NCBI GenBank assembly: GCA_950106755.1 | Contig: OX467089.1 | Coordinates: 188,501 to 252,500 of the forward strand | DNA from: Climacium dendroides | Lineage: Eukaryota; Streptophyta; Bryopsida; Hypnales; Climaciaceae | Direction of reading: 5' to 3' | DNA: 64,000 nt | In this document: piece after piece, positions 26,886 through 41,508 of the stretch | Layout of the letters: each line of letters opens with the position of its first letter | Numbering within the stretch: the first letter of the stretch is position 1 | The notes under the pieces: generated by a model | Databases searched by the model: none | Told to the model about the DNA's origin: nothing | The model's input: the letters and a program-made list of their open reading frames with translations, nothing else | Program-made: the position numbers and the translations under genes

Positions 26886-29800
26886 TCCTCATTATTTTGA
26901 AGATTTGCAACTTCTGTGTTACGTTTTTGGACATGCTTGCACGTCAAACCGATATAATTTATTGGCTTGGTTTCTATTAAATACAACATGATTTTTAGAG
27001 TCTCTTTTTTTTAAATCCATTTCACTTGGAAAAGTGTGGGGAAGCAATAGGGTTCTCTTAATCTTCTTTTTTCCATGAATCCTCATTATTTTGAACATTT
27101 GCAACTTGTGTGTCATGCGTTCCGACATGCTTGCACGTCAAACCGATATAATTGATTGGTTTGGTTTCTATTAAATACAGCATGATTTTTAGAGTCTCTT
27201 TTTTTTAAATCCATTTCACTTGGAAAAGTGTGGGGAAGAAATAGGGTTCTCTTAAACTTCATTTTTCCATGAATCCTCATTATTTTGAACATTTGCAACT
27301 TGTGTGTCATCTGTTCCGACATGCTTGCACGTCAAACCGATATAATTGATTGGTTTGGTTTCTATTAAATACAGCATGATTTTTAGAGTCTCTTTTTTTA
27401 AAATCCATTTCACTTGGAAAAGTGTGGGGAAGCTATAGGGTTCTCTTAATCTTCATTTTTCCATGAATCCTCATTATTTTGAAGATTTGCAACTTCTGTG
27501 TTACGTTTTTGGACATGCTTGCACGTCAAACCGATATAATTGATTCGTTTGGTTTCTATTAAATACAGCATGATTTTTAGAGTCTCTTTTTTTAAAATCC
27601 ATTTCACTTGGAAAAGTGTGGGGAAGCAATAGGGTTCTCTTACACTTCAATGTTCCATTAATCCTCATTATTTTGAAGATTTGCAACTTCTGTGTTATGT
27701 TTTCGGAGATGCTTGCACGTCAAACTGATATAATTGATTGGTTTGGTTTCTATTAAATACAGCATGATTTTTAGAGTCTCTTTTTTTAAAATCCATTTCA
27801 CTTGGAAAAGTGTGGGGAAGCAATAGGGTTCTCTTAAACTTCATTTTTCCATGAATCCTCATTATTTTGAAAATTTGCAACTTCTGGGTTACGTTTTTGG
27901 ACATGCTTGCATGTCAAACCGATATAATTTATTAGCTTGGTTTCTATTAAATACAGCATGATTTTTAGAGTCTCTTTTTTTAAAATCCATTTCACTTGGA
28001 AAAGTGTGGCGAAGCAATAGGGTTCTCTTAAACTTCTTTTTTCCATGAATCCTCATTATTTTGAAGATTTGCAACTTCTGTGTTACGTTTTTGGACATGC
28101 TTGCACGTCAAACCGATATAATTGATTGGTTTGGTTTCTATTAAATACAGCATGATTTTTAGAGTCTCTTTTTTCTAAATCCATTTCACTTGGAAAAGTG
28201 TGGGGAAGCAATAGGGTTCTCTTACACTTCAATGTTCCATTAATTCTCATTATTTTGAAGATTTGCAACTTCTGTGTTATGTTTTCGGAGATGCTTGCAC
28301 GTCAAACCGATATAATTCATTGGTTTGATTTCTATTAAATACAGCATGATTTTTAGAGTCTCTTTTTTTAAAATCCATTTCACTTGGAAAAGTGTGGGGA
28401 AGCAATAGGGTTCTCTTAATCTTCATTTTTCCATGAATCCTCATTATTTTGAACATTTGCAACTTGCGTGTCATATGTTCAGACATGCTTGCACGTCAAA
28501 CCGATATAATTGATTGGTTTGGTTTCTATTAAATACAGCATGATTTTTAGAGTCTCTTTTTTTAAAATCCATTTCACTTGGAAAAGTGTGGGGAAGCAAT
28601 AGGGTTCTCTTACACTTCAATGTTCCATTAATTCTCATTATTTTGAAGATTTGCAACTTCTGTGTTATGTTTTCGAAGATGCTTGCACGTCAAACCGATA
28701 TAATTCATTGGTTTGATTTCTATTAAATACAGCATGATTTTTAGAGTCTCTTTTTTTAAAATCCATTTCACTTGGAAAAGTGTGAGGAAGCAATAGGGTT
28801 CTCTTAATCTTCATTTTTCCATGAATCCTCATTATTTTGAACATTTGCAACTTGCGTGTCATATGTTCAGACATGCTTGCACGTCAAACCGATATAATTG
28901 ATTGGTTTGGTTTCTATTAAATACAGCATGATTTTTAGAGTCTCTTTTTTTAAAATCCATTTCACTTGGAAAAGTGTGGGGAAGCTATAGGGTTCTCTTA
29001 ATCTTCATTTTTCCATGAATCCTCATTATTTTGAAGATTTGCAACTTCTGTGTTACGTTTTTGGACATGCTTGCACGTCAAACCGATATAATTGATTGGT
29101 TTGGTTTCTATTAAATACAGCATGATTTTTAGAGTCTCTTTTTTTAAAATCCATTTCACTTGGAAAAGTGTGGGGAAGCAATAGGGTTCTCTTACACTTC
29201 AATGTTCCATTAATCCTCATTATTTTGAAGATTTGCAACTTCTGTGTTATGTTTTCGGAGATGCTTGCACGTCAAACCGATATAATTGATTGGTTTGATT
29301 TCTATTAAATACAGCATGATTTTTAGAGTCTCTTTTTTTAAAATCCATTTCACTTGGAAAAGTGTGGGGAAGCAATAGGGTTCTCTTAAACTTCATTTTT
29401 CCATGAATCCTCATTATTTTGAATATTTGCAACTTGTGTGTCATGTGTTCGGACATGCTTGCACGTGAAACCGATATAATTGATTGGTTTGGTTTCTATT
29501 AAATACAGCATGATTTTTAGAGTCTCTTTGTTTAAAATCCATTTCACTTGGAAAAGTGTGGGGAAGCAATAGGGTTCTCTTAAACTTCATTTTTCCATGA
29601 ATCCTCATTATTTTGAAGATTTGCAACTTCTGTGTTACGTTTTTGGACATGCTTGCACGTCAAACCGATATAATTGATTGGTTTGGTTTCTATTAAATAC
29701 AGCATGATTTTTAGAGTCTCTTTTTTTAAAATCCATTTCACTTGGAAAAGTGTGGGGAAGCAATAGGGTTCTCTTAAACTTCATTTTTCCATGAATCCTC

Positions 29801-31347
29801 ATTATTTTGAAGATTTGCAACTTCTGGGTTACGTTTTTGGACATGCTTGCATGTCAAACCGATATAATTTATTAGCTTGGTTTCTATTAAATACAGCATG
29901 ATTTTTAGAGTCTCTTTTTTTAAAATCCATTTCACTTGGAAAAGTGTGGCGAAGCAATAGGGTTCTCTTAAACTTCTTTTTTCCATGAATCCTCATTATT
30001 TTGAAGATTTGCAACTTCTGGGTTACGTTTTTGGACATGCTTGCTCGTCAAACCGATATAATTGATTGGTTTGGTTTCTATTAAATACAGCATGATTTTT
30101 AGAGTCTCTTTTTTTAAAATCCATTTCACTTGGAAAAGTGTGGGGAAGCAATAGGGTTCTCTCAAACTTCATTTTTCCATGAATCCTTATTATTTTGAAG
30201 ATTTGCAACTTCTGTGTTACGTTTTTGGACATGCTTGCACGTCAAACCGATATAATTGATTGGTTTGGTTTCTATTAAATACAGCATGATTTTTAGAGTC
30301 TCTTTTTTCTAAATCCATTTCACTTGGAAAAGTGTGGGGAAGCAATAGGGTTCTCTTACACTTCAATGTTCCATTAATCCTCATTATTTTGAAGATTTGC
30401 AACTTCTGTGTTATGTTTTCGGAGATGCTTGCACGTCAAACCGATATAATTGATTGGTTTGATTTCTATTAAATACAGCATGATTTTTAGAGTCTCTTTT
30501 TTTAAAATCCATTTCACTTGGAAAAGTGTGGGGAAGCAATAGGGTTCTCTTACACTTCAATGTTCCATTAATCCTCATTATTTTGAAGATTTGCAACTTC
30601 TGTGTTACGTTTTTGGACATGCTTGCACGTCAAACCGATATAATTTATTGGCTTGGTTTCTATTAAATACAACATGATTTTTAGAGTCTCTTTTTTTTAA
30701 ATCCATTTCACTTGGAAAAGTGTGGGGAAGCAATAGGGTTCTCTTAATCTTCTTTTTTCCATGAATCCTCATTATTTTGAACATTTGCAACTTGTGTGTC
30801 ATGCGTTCCGACATGCTTGCACGTCAAACCGATATAATTGATTGGTTTGGTTTCTATTAAATACAGCATGATTTTTAGAGTCTCTTTTTTTTAAATCCAT
30901 TTCACTTGGAAAAGTGTGGGGAAGAAATAGGGTTCTCTTAAACTTCATTTTTCCATGAATCCTCATTATTTTGAACATTTGCAACTTGTGTGTCATCTGT
31001 TCCGACATGCTTGCACGTCAAACCGATATAATTGATTGGTTTGGTTTCTATTAAATACAGCATGATTTTTAGAGTCTCTTTTTTTAAAATCCATTTCACT
31101 TGGAAAAGTGTGGGGAAGCTATAGGGTTCTCTTAATCTTCATTTTTCCATGAATCCTCATTATTTTGAAGATTTGCAACTTCTGTGTTACGTTTTTGGAC
31201 ATGCTTGCACGTCAAACCGATATAATTGATTGGTTTGGTTTCTATTAAATACAGCATGATTTTTAGAGTCTCTTTTTTTAAAATCCATTTCACTTGGAAA
31301 AGTGTGGCGAAGCAATAGGGTTCTCTTAAACTTCTTTTTTCCATGAA
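26886..31347 (+). repeat. 23-monomer HOR, copy 1 (4462 bp)
   Basis: Begins close to a monomer with TATTGGCTTGG and ACAACATGATT and runs 23 monomers, after which the same order restarts at 31348. Every diagnostic monomer I compared is present 4462 bp further on. These include TTTGTTTAAAATCC with CACGTGAAACC near 29467-29532, GTGTGAGGAAGC near 28783, GCTCGTC near 30043, and CTCTCAAAC with CCTTATTATT near 30160-30190. The only difference I noticed is GATTCGTTTGG at about 27542. The unit itself contains a GAAGAAATAG/GAAGCTATAG pair at both ends. Confidence 0.9.
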
Positions 31348-34300
31348 TCCTCATTATTTTGAAGATTTGCAACTTCTGTGTTACGTTTTTGGACATGCTT
31401 GCACGTCAAACCGATATAATTTATTGGCTTGGTTTCTATTAAATACAACATGATTTTTAGAGTCTCTTTTTTTTAAATCCATTTCACTTGGAAAAGTGTG
31501 GGGAAGCAATAGGGTTCTCTTAATCTTCTTTTTTCCATGAATCCTCATTATTTTGAACATTTGCAACTTGTGTGTCATGCGTTCCGACATGCTTGCACGT
31601 CAAACCGATATAATTGATTGGTTTGGTTTCTATTAAATACAGCATGATTTTTAGAGTCTCTTTTTTTTAAATCCATTTCACTTGGAAAAGTGTGGGGAAG
31701 AAATAGGGTTCTCTTAAACTTCATTTTTCCATGAATCCTCATTATTTTGAACATTTGCAACTTGTGTGTCATCTGTTCCGACATGCTTGCACGTCAAACC
31801 GATATAATTGATTGGTTTGGTTTCTATTAAATACAGCATGATTTTTAGAGTCTCTTTTTTTAAAATCCATTTCACTTGGAAAAGTGTGGGGAAGCTATAG
31901 GGTTCTCTTAATCTTCATTTTTCCATGAATCCTCATTATTTTGAAGATTTGCAACTTCTGTGTTACGTTTTTGGACATGCTTGCACGTCAAACCGATATA
32001 ATTGATTGGTTTGGTTTCTATTAAATACAGCATGATTTTTAGAGTCTCTTTTTTTAAAATCCATTTCACTTGGAAAAGTGTGGGGAAGCAATAGGGTTCT
32101 CTTACACTTCAATGTTCCATTAATCCTCATTATTTTGAAGATTTGCAACTTCTGTGTTATGTTTTCGGAGATGCTTGCACGTCAAACTGATATAATTGAT
32201 TGGTTTGGTTTCTATTAAATACAGCATGATTTTTAGAGTCTCTTTTTTTAAAATCCATTTCACTTGGAAAAGTGTGGGGAAGCAATAGGGTTCTCTTAAA
32301 CTTCATTTTTCCATGAATCCTCATTATTTTGAAAATTTGCAACTTCTGGGTTACGTTTTTGGACATGCTTGCATGTCAAACCGATATAATTTATTAGCTT
32401 GGTTTCTATTAAATACAGCATGATTTTTAGAGTCTCTTTTTTTAAAATCCATTTCACTTGGAAAAGTGTGGCGAAGCAATAGGGTTCTCTTAAACTTCTT
32501 TTTTCCATGAATCCTCATTATTTTGAAGATTTGCAACTTCTGTGTTACGTTTTTGGACATGCTTGCACGTCAAACCGATATAATTGATTGGTTTGGTTTC
32601 TATTAAATACAGCATGATTTTTAGAGTCTCTTTTTTCTAAATCCATTTCACTTGGAAAAGTGTGGGGAAGCAATAGGGTTCTCTTACACTTCAATGTTCC
32701 ATTAATTCTCATTATTTTGAAGATTTGCAACTTCTGTGTTATGTTTTCGGAGATGCTTGCACGTCAAACCGATATAATTCATTGGTTTGATTTCTATTAA
32801 ATACAGCATGATTTTTAGAGTCTCTTTTTTTAAAATCCATTTCACTTGGAAAAGTGTGGGGAAGCAATAGGGTTCTCTTAATCTTCATTTTTCCATGAAT
32901 CCTCATTATTTTGAACATTTGCAACTTGCGTGTCATATGTTCAGACATGCTTGCACGTCAAACCGATATAATTGATTGGTTTGGTTTCTATTAAATACAG
33001 CATGATTTTTAGAGTCTCTTTTTTTAAAATCCATTTCACTTGGAAAAGTGTGGGGAAGCAATAGGGTTCTCTTACACTTCAATGTTCCATTAATTCTCAT
33101 TATTTTGAAGATTTGCAACTTCTGTGTTATGTTTTCGAAGATGCTTGCACGTCAAACCGATATAATTCATTGGTTTGATTTCTATTAAATACAGCATGAT
33201 TTTTAGAGTCTCTTTTTTTAAAATCCATTTCACTTGGAAAAGTGTGAGGAAGCAATAGGGTTCTCTTAATCTTCATTTTTCCATGAATCCTCATTATTTT
33301 GAACATTTGCAACTTGCGTGTCATATGTTCAGACATGCTTGCACGTCAAACCGATATAATTGATTGGTTTGGTTTCTATTAAATACAGCATGATTTTTAG
33401 AGTCTCTTTTTTTAAAATCCATTTCACTTGGAAAAGTGTGGGGAAGCTATAGGGTTCTCTTAATCTTCATTTTTCCATGAATCCTCATTATTTTGAAGAT
33501 TTGCAACTTCTGTGTTACGTTTTTGGACATGCTTGCACGTCAAACCGATATAATTGATTGGTTTGGTTTCTATTAAATACAGCATGATTTTTAGAGTCTC
33601 TTTTTTTAAAATCCATTTCACTTGGAAAAGTGTGGGGAAGCAATAGGGTTCTCTTACACTTCAATGTTCCATTAATCCTCATTATTTTGAAGATTTGCAA
33701 CTTCTGTGTTATGTTTTCGGAGATGCTTGCACGTCAAACCGATATAATTGATTGGTTTGATTTCTATTAAATACAGCATGATTTTTAGAGTCTCTTTTTT
33801 TAAAATCCATTTCACTTGGAAAAGTGTGGGGAAGCAATAGGGTTCTCTTAAACTTCATTTTTCCATGAATCCTCATTATTTTGAATATTTGCAACTTGTG
33901 TGTCATGTGTTCGGACATGCTTGCACGTGAAACCGATATAATTGATTGGTTTGGTTTCTATTAAATACAGCATGATTTTTAGAGTCTCTTTGTTTAAAAT
34001 CCATTTCACTTGGAAAAGTGTGGGGAAGCAATAGGGTTCTCTTAAACTTCATTTTTCCATGAATCCTCATTATTTTGAAGATTTGCAACTTCTGTGTTAC
34101 GTTTTTGGACATGCTTGCACGTCAAACCGATATAATTGATTGGTTTGGTTTCTATTAAATACAGCATGATTTTTAGAGTCTCTTTTTTTAAAATCCATTT
34201 CACTTGGAAAAGTGTGGGGAAGCAATAGGGTTCTCTTAAACTTCATTTTTCCATGAATCCTCATTATTTTGAAGATTTGCAACTTCTGGGTTACGTTTTT

Positions 34301-35809
34301 GGACATGCTTGCATGTCAAACCGATATAATTTATTAGCTTGGTTTCTATTAAATACAGCATGATTTTTAGAGTCTCTTTTTTTAAAATCCATTTCACTTG
34401 GAAAAGTGTGGCGAAGCAATAGGGTTCTCTTAAACTTCTTTTTTCCATGAATCCTCATTATTTTGAAGATTTGCAACTTCTGGGTTACGTTTTTGGACAT
34501 GCTTGCTCGTCAAACCGATATAATTGATTGGTTTGGTTTCTATTAAATACAGCATGATTTTTAGAGTCTCTTTTTTTAAAATCCATTTCACTTGGAAAAG
34601 TGTGGGGAAGCAATAGGGTTCTCTCAAACTTCATTTTTCCATGAATCCTTATTATTTTGAAGATTTGCAACTTCTGTGTTACGTTTTTGGACATGCTTGC
34701 ACGTCAAACCGATATAATTGATTGGTTTGGTTTCTATTAAATACAGCATGATTTTTAGAGTCTCTTTTTTCTAAATCCATTTCACTTGGAAAAGTGTGGG
34801 GAAGCAATAGGGTTCTCTTACACTTCAATGTTCCATTAATCCTCATTATTTTGAAGATTTGCAACTTCTGTGTTATGTTTTCGGAGATGCTTGCACGTCA
34901 AACCGATATAATTGATTGGTTTGATTTCTATTAAATACAGCATGATTTTTAGAGTCTCTTTTTTTAAAATCCATTTCACTTGGAAAAGTGTGGGGAAGCA
35001 ATAGGGTTCTCTTACACTTCAATGTTCCATTAATCCTCATTATTTTGAAGATTTGCAACTTCTGTGTTACGTTTTTGGACATGCTTGCACGTCAAACCGA
35101 TATAATTTATTGGCTTGGTTTCTATTAAATACAACATGATTTTTAGAGTCTCTTTTTTTTAAATCCATTTCACTTGGAAAAGTGTGGGGAAGCAATAGGG
35201 TTCTCTTAATCTTCTTTTTTCCATGAATCCTCATTATTTTGAACATTTGCAACTTGTGTGTCATGCGTTCCGACATGCTTGCACGTCAAACCGATATAAT
35301 TGATTGGTTTGGTTTCTATTAAATACAGCATGATTTTTAGAGTCTCTTTTTTTTAAATCCATTTCACTTGGAAAAGTGTGGGGAAGAAATAGGGTTCTCT
35401 TAAACTTCATTTTTCCATGAATCCTCATTATTTTGAACATTTGCAACTTGTGTGTCATCTGTTCCGACATGCTTGCACGTCAAACCGATATAATTGATTG
35501 GTTTGGTTTCTATTAAATACAGCATGATTTTTAGAGTCTCTTTTTTTAAAATCCATTTCACTTGGAAAAGTGTGGGGAAGCTATAGGGTTCTCTTAATCT
35601 TCATTTTTCCATGAATCCTCATTATTTTGAAGATTTGCAACTTCTGTGTTACGTTTTTGGACATGCTTGCACGTCAAACCGATATAATTGATTGGTTTGG
35701 TTTCTATTAAATACAGCATGATTTTTAGAGTCTCTTTTTTTAAAATCCATTTCACTTGGAAAAGTGTGGGGAAGCAATAGGGTTCTCTTACACTTCAATG
35801 TTCCATTAA
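31348..35809 (+). repeat. 23-monomer HOR, copy 2 (4462 bp)
   Basis: Second full copy of the 26886-31347 unit, with the same rare variants at the same offsets (for example GTGTGAGGAAGC near 33245, CACGTGAAACC near 33929, GCTCGTC near 34505). Near-identity over 4.46 kb implies a recent tandem duplication, unless it is an assembly artefact. Confidence 0.9.
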
Positions 35810-35983
35810 TCCTCATTATTTTGAAGATTTGCAACTTCTGTGTTATGTTTTCGGAGATGCTTGCACGTCAAACTGATATAATTGATTGGTTTGGTTTCTA
35901 TTAAATACAGCATGATTTTTAGAGTCTCTTTTTTTAAAATCCATTTCACTTGGAAAAGTGTGGGGAAGCAATAGGGTTCTCTT

Positions 35984-38900
35984 AATCTTCTTTTTTCCAT
36001 GAATCCTCATTATTTTGAACATTTGCAACTTGTGTGTCATGCGTTCCGACATGCTTGCACGTCAAACCGATATAATTGATTGGTTTGGTTTCTATTAAAT
36101 ACAGCATGATTTTTAGAGTCTCTTTTTTTTAAATCCATTTCACTTGGAAAAGTGTGGGGAAGAAATAGGGTTCTCTTAAACTTCATTTTTCCATGAATCC
36201 TCATTATTTTGAACATTTGCAACTTGTGTGTCATCTGTTCCGACATGCTTGCACGTCAAACCGATATAATTGATTGGTTTGGTTTCTATTAAATACAGCA
36301 TGATTTTTAGAGTCTCTTTTTTTAAAATCCATTTCACTTGGAAAAGTGTGGGGAAGCTATAGGGTTCTCTTAATCTTCATTTTTCCATGAATCCTCATTA
36401 TTTTGAAGATTTGCAACTTCTGTGTTACGTTTTTGGACATGCTTGCACGTCAAACCGATATAATTGATTGGTTTGGTTTCTATTAAATACAGCATGATTT
36501 TTAGAGTCTCTTTTTTTAAAATCCATTTCACTTGGAAAAGTGTGGGGAAGCAATAGGGTTCTCTTACACTTCAATGTTCCATTAATCCTCATTATTTTGA
36601 AGATTTGCAACTTCTGTGTTATGTTTTCGGAGATGCTTGCACGTCAAACTGATATAATTGATTGGTTTGGTTTCTATTAAATACAGCATGATTTTTAGAG
36701 TCTCTTTTTTTAAAATCCATTTCACTTGGAAAAGTGTGGGGAAGCAATAGGGTTCTCTTAAACTTCATTTTTCCATGAATCCTCATTATTTTGAAAATTT
36801 GCAACTTCTGGGTTACGTTTTTGGACATGCTTGCATGTCAAACCGATATAATTTATTAGCTTGGTTTCTATTAAATACAGCATGATTTTTAGAGTCTCTT
36901 TTTTTAAAATCCATTTCACTTGGAAAAGTGTGGCGAAGCAATAGGGTTCTCTTAAACTTCTTTTTTCCATGAATCCTCATTATTTTGAAGATTTGCAACT
37001 TCTGTGTTACGTTTTTGGACATGCTTGCACGTCAAACCGATATAATTGATTGGTTTGGTTTCTATTAAATACAGCATGATTTTTAGAGTCTCTTTTTTCT
37101 AAATCCATTTCACTTGGAAAAGTGTGGGGAAGCAATAGGGTTCTCTTACACTTCAATGTTCCATTAATTCTCATTATTTTGAAGATTTGCAACTTCTGTG
37201 TTATGTTTTCGGAGATGCTTGCACGTCAAACCGATATAATTCATTGGTTTGATTTCTATTAAATACAGCATGATTTTTAGAGTCTCTTTTTTTAAAATCC
37301 ATTTCACTTGGAAAAGTGTGGGGAAGCAATAGGGTTCTCTTAATCTTCATTTTTCCATGAATCCTCATTATTTTGAACATTTGCAACTTGCGTGTCATAT
37401 GTTCAGACATGCTTGCACGTCAAACCGATATAATTGATTGGTTTGGTTTCTATTAAATACAGCATGATTTTTAGAGTCTCTTTTTTTAAAATCCATTTCA
37501 CTTGGAAAAGTGTGGGGAAGCAATAGGGTTCTCTTACACTTCAATGTTCCATTAATTCTCATTATTTTGAAGATTTGCAACTTCTGTGTTATGTTTTCGA
37601 AGATGCTTGCACGTCAAACCGATATAATTCATTGGTTTGATTTCTATTAAATACAGCATGATTTTTAGAGTCTCTTTTTTTAAAATCCATTTCACTTGGA
37701 AAAGTGTGAGGAAGCAATAGGGTTCTCTTAATCTTCATTTTTCCATGAATCCTCATTATTTTGAACATTTGCAACTTGCGTGTCATATGTTCAGACATGC
37801 TTGCACGTCAAACCGATATAATTGATTGGTTTGGTTTCTATTAAATACAGCATGATTTTTAGAGTCTCTTTTTTTAAAATCCATTTCACTTGGAAAAGTG
37901 TGGGGAAGCAATAGGGTTCTCTTACACTTCAATGTTCCATTAATCCTCATTATTTTGAAGATTTGCAACTTCTGTGTTATGTTTTCGGAGATGCTTGCAC
38001 GTCAAACCGATATAATTGATTGGTTTGATTTCTATTAAATACAGCATGATTTTTAGAGTCTCTTTTTTTAAAATCCATTTCACTTGGAAAAGTGTGGGGA
38101 AGCAATAGGGTTCTCTTAATCTTCATTTTTCCATGAATCCTCATTATTTTGAACATTTGCAACTTATGTGTCATATGTTCCGACATGCTTGCACGTCAAA
38201 CCGATATAATTGATTGGTTTGGTTTCTATTAAATACAGCATGAATTTTAGAGTCTCTTTTTTTACAATCCATTTCACTTGGAAAAGTGTGGGGAAGCAAT
38301 AGGGTTCTCTTAAACTTCATTTTTCCATGAATCCTCATTATTTTGAATATTTGCAACTTGTGTGTCATGTGTTCGGACATGCTTGCACGTCAAACCGATA
38401 TAATTGATTGGTTTGGTTTCTATTAAATACAGCATGATTTTTAGAGTCTCTTTGTTTAAAATCCATTTCACTTGGAAAAGTGTGGGGAAGCAATAGGGTT
38501 CTCTTAAACTTCATTTTTCCATGAATCCTCATTATTTTGAAGATTTGCAACTTCTGTGTTACGTTTTTGGACATGCTTGCACGTCAAACCGATATAATTG
38601 ATTGGTTTGGTTTCTATTAAATACAGCATGATTTTTAGAGTCTCTTTTTTTAAAATCCATTTCACTTGGAAAAGTGTGGGGAAGCAATAGGGTTCTCTTA
38701 AACTTCATTTTTCCATGAATCCTCATTATTTTGAAGATTTGCAACTTCTGGGTTACGTTTTTGGACATGCTTGCATGTCAAACCGATATAATTTATTAGC
38801 TTGGTTTCTATTAAATACAGCATGATTTTTAGAGTCTCTTTTTTTAAAATCCATTTCACTTGGAAAAGTGTGGCGAAGCAATAGGGTTCTCTTAAACTTC

Positions 38901-39424
38901 TTTTTTCCATGAATCCTCATTATTTTGAAGATTTGCAACTTCTGGGTTACGTTTTTGGACATGCTTGCTCGTCAAACCGATATAATTGATTGGTTTGGTT
39001 TCTATTAAATACAGCATGATTTTTAGAGTCTCTTTTTTTAAAATCCATTTCACTTGGAAAAGTGTGGGGAAGCAATAGGGTTCTCTCAAACTTCATTTTT
39101 CCATGAATCCTTATTATTTTGAAGATTTGCAACTTCTGTGTTACGTTTTTGGACATGCTTGCACGTCAAACCGATATAATTGATTGGTTTGGTTTCTATT
39201 AAATACAGCATGATTTTTAGAGTCTCTTTTTTCTAAATCCATTTCACTTGGAAAAGTGTGGGGAAGCAATAGGGTTCTCTTACACTTCAATGTTCCATTA
39301 ATCCTCATTATTTTGAAGATTTGCAACTTCTGTGTTATGTTTTCGGAGATGCTTGCACGTCAAACCGATATAATTGATTGGTTTGATTTCTATTAAATAC
39401 AGCATGATTTTTAGAGTCTCTTTT
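35984..39424 (+). repeat. 23-monomer HOR, partial copy 3
   Basis: Continues the same register (+4462 bp) from about 35984 to 39424, roughly 17.7 monomers. The stretch 35810-35983 before it is a hybrid monomer of another type. Inside the copy, about 37909-38271 differs from copies 1 and 2 although spacing is kept. Also, CACGTCAAACC replaces the CACGTGAAACC of the other two near 38388. The right end is where TTTTTCTAAAATCC begins. Confidence 0.87.
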
Positions 39425-39568
39425 TCTAAAATCCATTTCACTTGGAAAAGTGTGGGGAAGAAATAGGGTTCTCTTAATCTTCATTTTTCCATGAATCCTC
39501 ATTATTTTGAACATTTGCAACTTCTGTGTTACGTTTTTGGACATGCTTGCACGTCAAACCGATATAAT

Positions 39569-41508
39569 TGATTGGTTTGGTTTCTATTAAATACAGCATG
39601 ATTTTTAGAGTCTCTTTTTTTAAAATCCATTTCACTTGGAAAAGTGTGGGGAAGCTATAGGGTTCTCTTAATCTTCATTTTTCCATGAATCCTCATTATT
39701 TTGAAGATTTGCAACTTCTCTGTTACGTTTTTGGACATGCTTGCACGTCAAACCGATATAATTGATTGGTTTGGTTTCTATTAAATACAGCATGATTTTT
39801 AGAGTCTCTTTTTTTAAAATCCATTTCACTTGGAAAAGTGTGGGGAAGCAATAGGGTTCTCTTAATCTTCATTTTTCCATGAATTCTCATTATTTTGAAC
39901 ATTTGCAACTTGTGTGTCATATGTTCCGACATGCTTGCACGTCAAACCGATATAATTGATTGGTTTGGTTTCTATTAAATACAGCATGATTTTTAGAGTC
40001 TCTTTTTTTAAAATCCATTTCACTTGGAAAAGTGTGGCGAAGCAATAGGGTTCTCTTAAACTTCATTTTTCCATGACTCCTCATTATTTTGAAGATTTGC
40101 AACTTCTGTGTTACGTTTTTGGACATGCTTGTACGTCAAACCGATATAATTGATTGGTTTGGTTTCTATTAAATACAGCATGATTTTTAGAGTCTCTTTT
40201 TTCTAAATCCATTTCACTTGGAAAAGTGTGGGGAAGCAATAGGGTTCTCTTAAACTTCATTTTTCCATAAATCCTCATTATTTTGAAGATTTGCAACTTC
40301 TGTGTTACGTTTTTGGACATGCTTGCACGTCAAACCGATATAATTTATTGGCTTGCTTTCTATTAAATACAACATGATTTTTAGAGTCTCTTTTTTTTAA
40401 ATCCATTTCACTTGGAAAAGTGTGGGGAAGCAATAGGGTTCTCTTAATCTTCTTTTTTCCATGAATCCTCATTATTTTGAACATTTGCAACTTCTGTGTT
40501 ACGTTTTTGGACATGCTTGCACGTCAAACCGATATAATTGATTGGTTTGGTTTCTATTAAATACAGCATGATTTTTAGAGTCTCTTTTTTTAAAATCCAT
40601 TTCACTTGGAAAAGTGTGGGGAAGCTATAGGGTTCTCTTAATCTTCATTTTTCCATGAATCCTCATTATTTTGAAGATTTGCAACTTCTCTGTAACGTTT
40701 TTGGACATGCTTGCACGTCAAACCGATATAATTGATTGGTTTGGTTTCTATTAAATACAGCATGATTTTTAGAGTCTCTTTTTTTAAAATCCATTTCACT
40801 TGGAAAAGTGTGTGGAAGCAATAGGGTTCTCTTAATCTTCATTTTTCCATGAATTCTCATTATTTTGAACATTTGCAACTTGTGTGTCATATGTTCCGAC
40901 ATGCTTGCACGTCAAACCGATATAATTGATTGGTTTGGTTTCTATTAAATACAGCATGATTTTTAGAGTCTCTTTTTTTAAAATCCATTTCACTTGGAAA
41001 AGTGTGGGGAAGCAATAGGGTTCTCTTAAACTTCATTTTTCCATGAATCCTCATTATTTTGAAGATTTGCAACTTCTGTGTTACGTTTTTGGACATGCTT
41101 GTACGTCAAACCGATATAATTGATTGGTTTGGTTTCTATTAAATACAGCATGATTTTTAGAGTCTCTTTTTTCTAAATCCATTTCACTTGGAAAAGTGTG
41201 GGGAAGCAATAGGGTTCTCTTAAACTTCATTTTTCCATAAATCCTCATTATTTTGAAGATTTGCAACTTCTGTGTTACGTTTTTGGACATGCTTGCACGT
41301 CAAACCGATATAATTTATTGGCTTGGTTTCTATTAAATACAGCATGATTTTTAGAGTCTCTTTTTTTTAAATCCATTTCACTTGGAAAAGTGTGGGGAAG
41401 CAATAGGGTTCTCTTAATCTTCTTTTTTCCATGAATCCTCATTATTTTGAACATTTGCAACTTCTGTGTTACGTTTTTGGACATGCTTGCACGTCAAACC
41501 GATATAAT
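39569..41508 (+). repeat. 5-mer HOR (970 bp) present twice
   Basis: Units at 39569-40538 and 40539-41508. Each starts with a GAAGCTATAG monomer ending CTTCTCTG, followed by a GAATTCTC monomer, an AAACTTCATTTTTCC monomer ending GCTTGTACGTC, a CATAAATCC monomer and a TATTGGCTTG monomer. Differences include GTGTGTGGAAGC near 40810 and CTGTAACG near 40691 in the second unit only. Confidence 0.85.
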
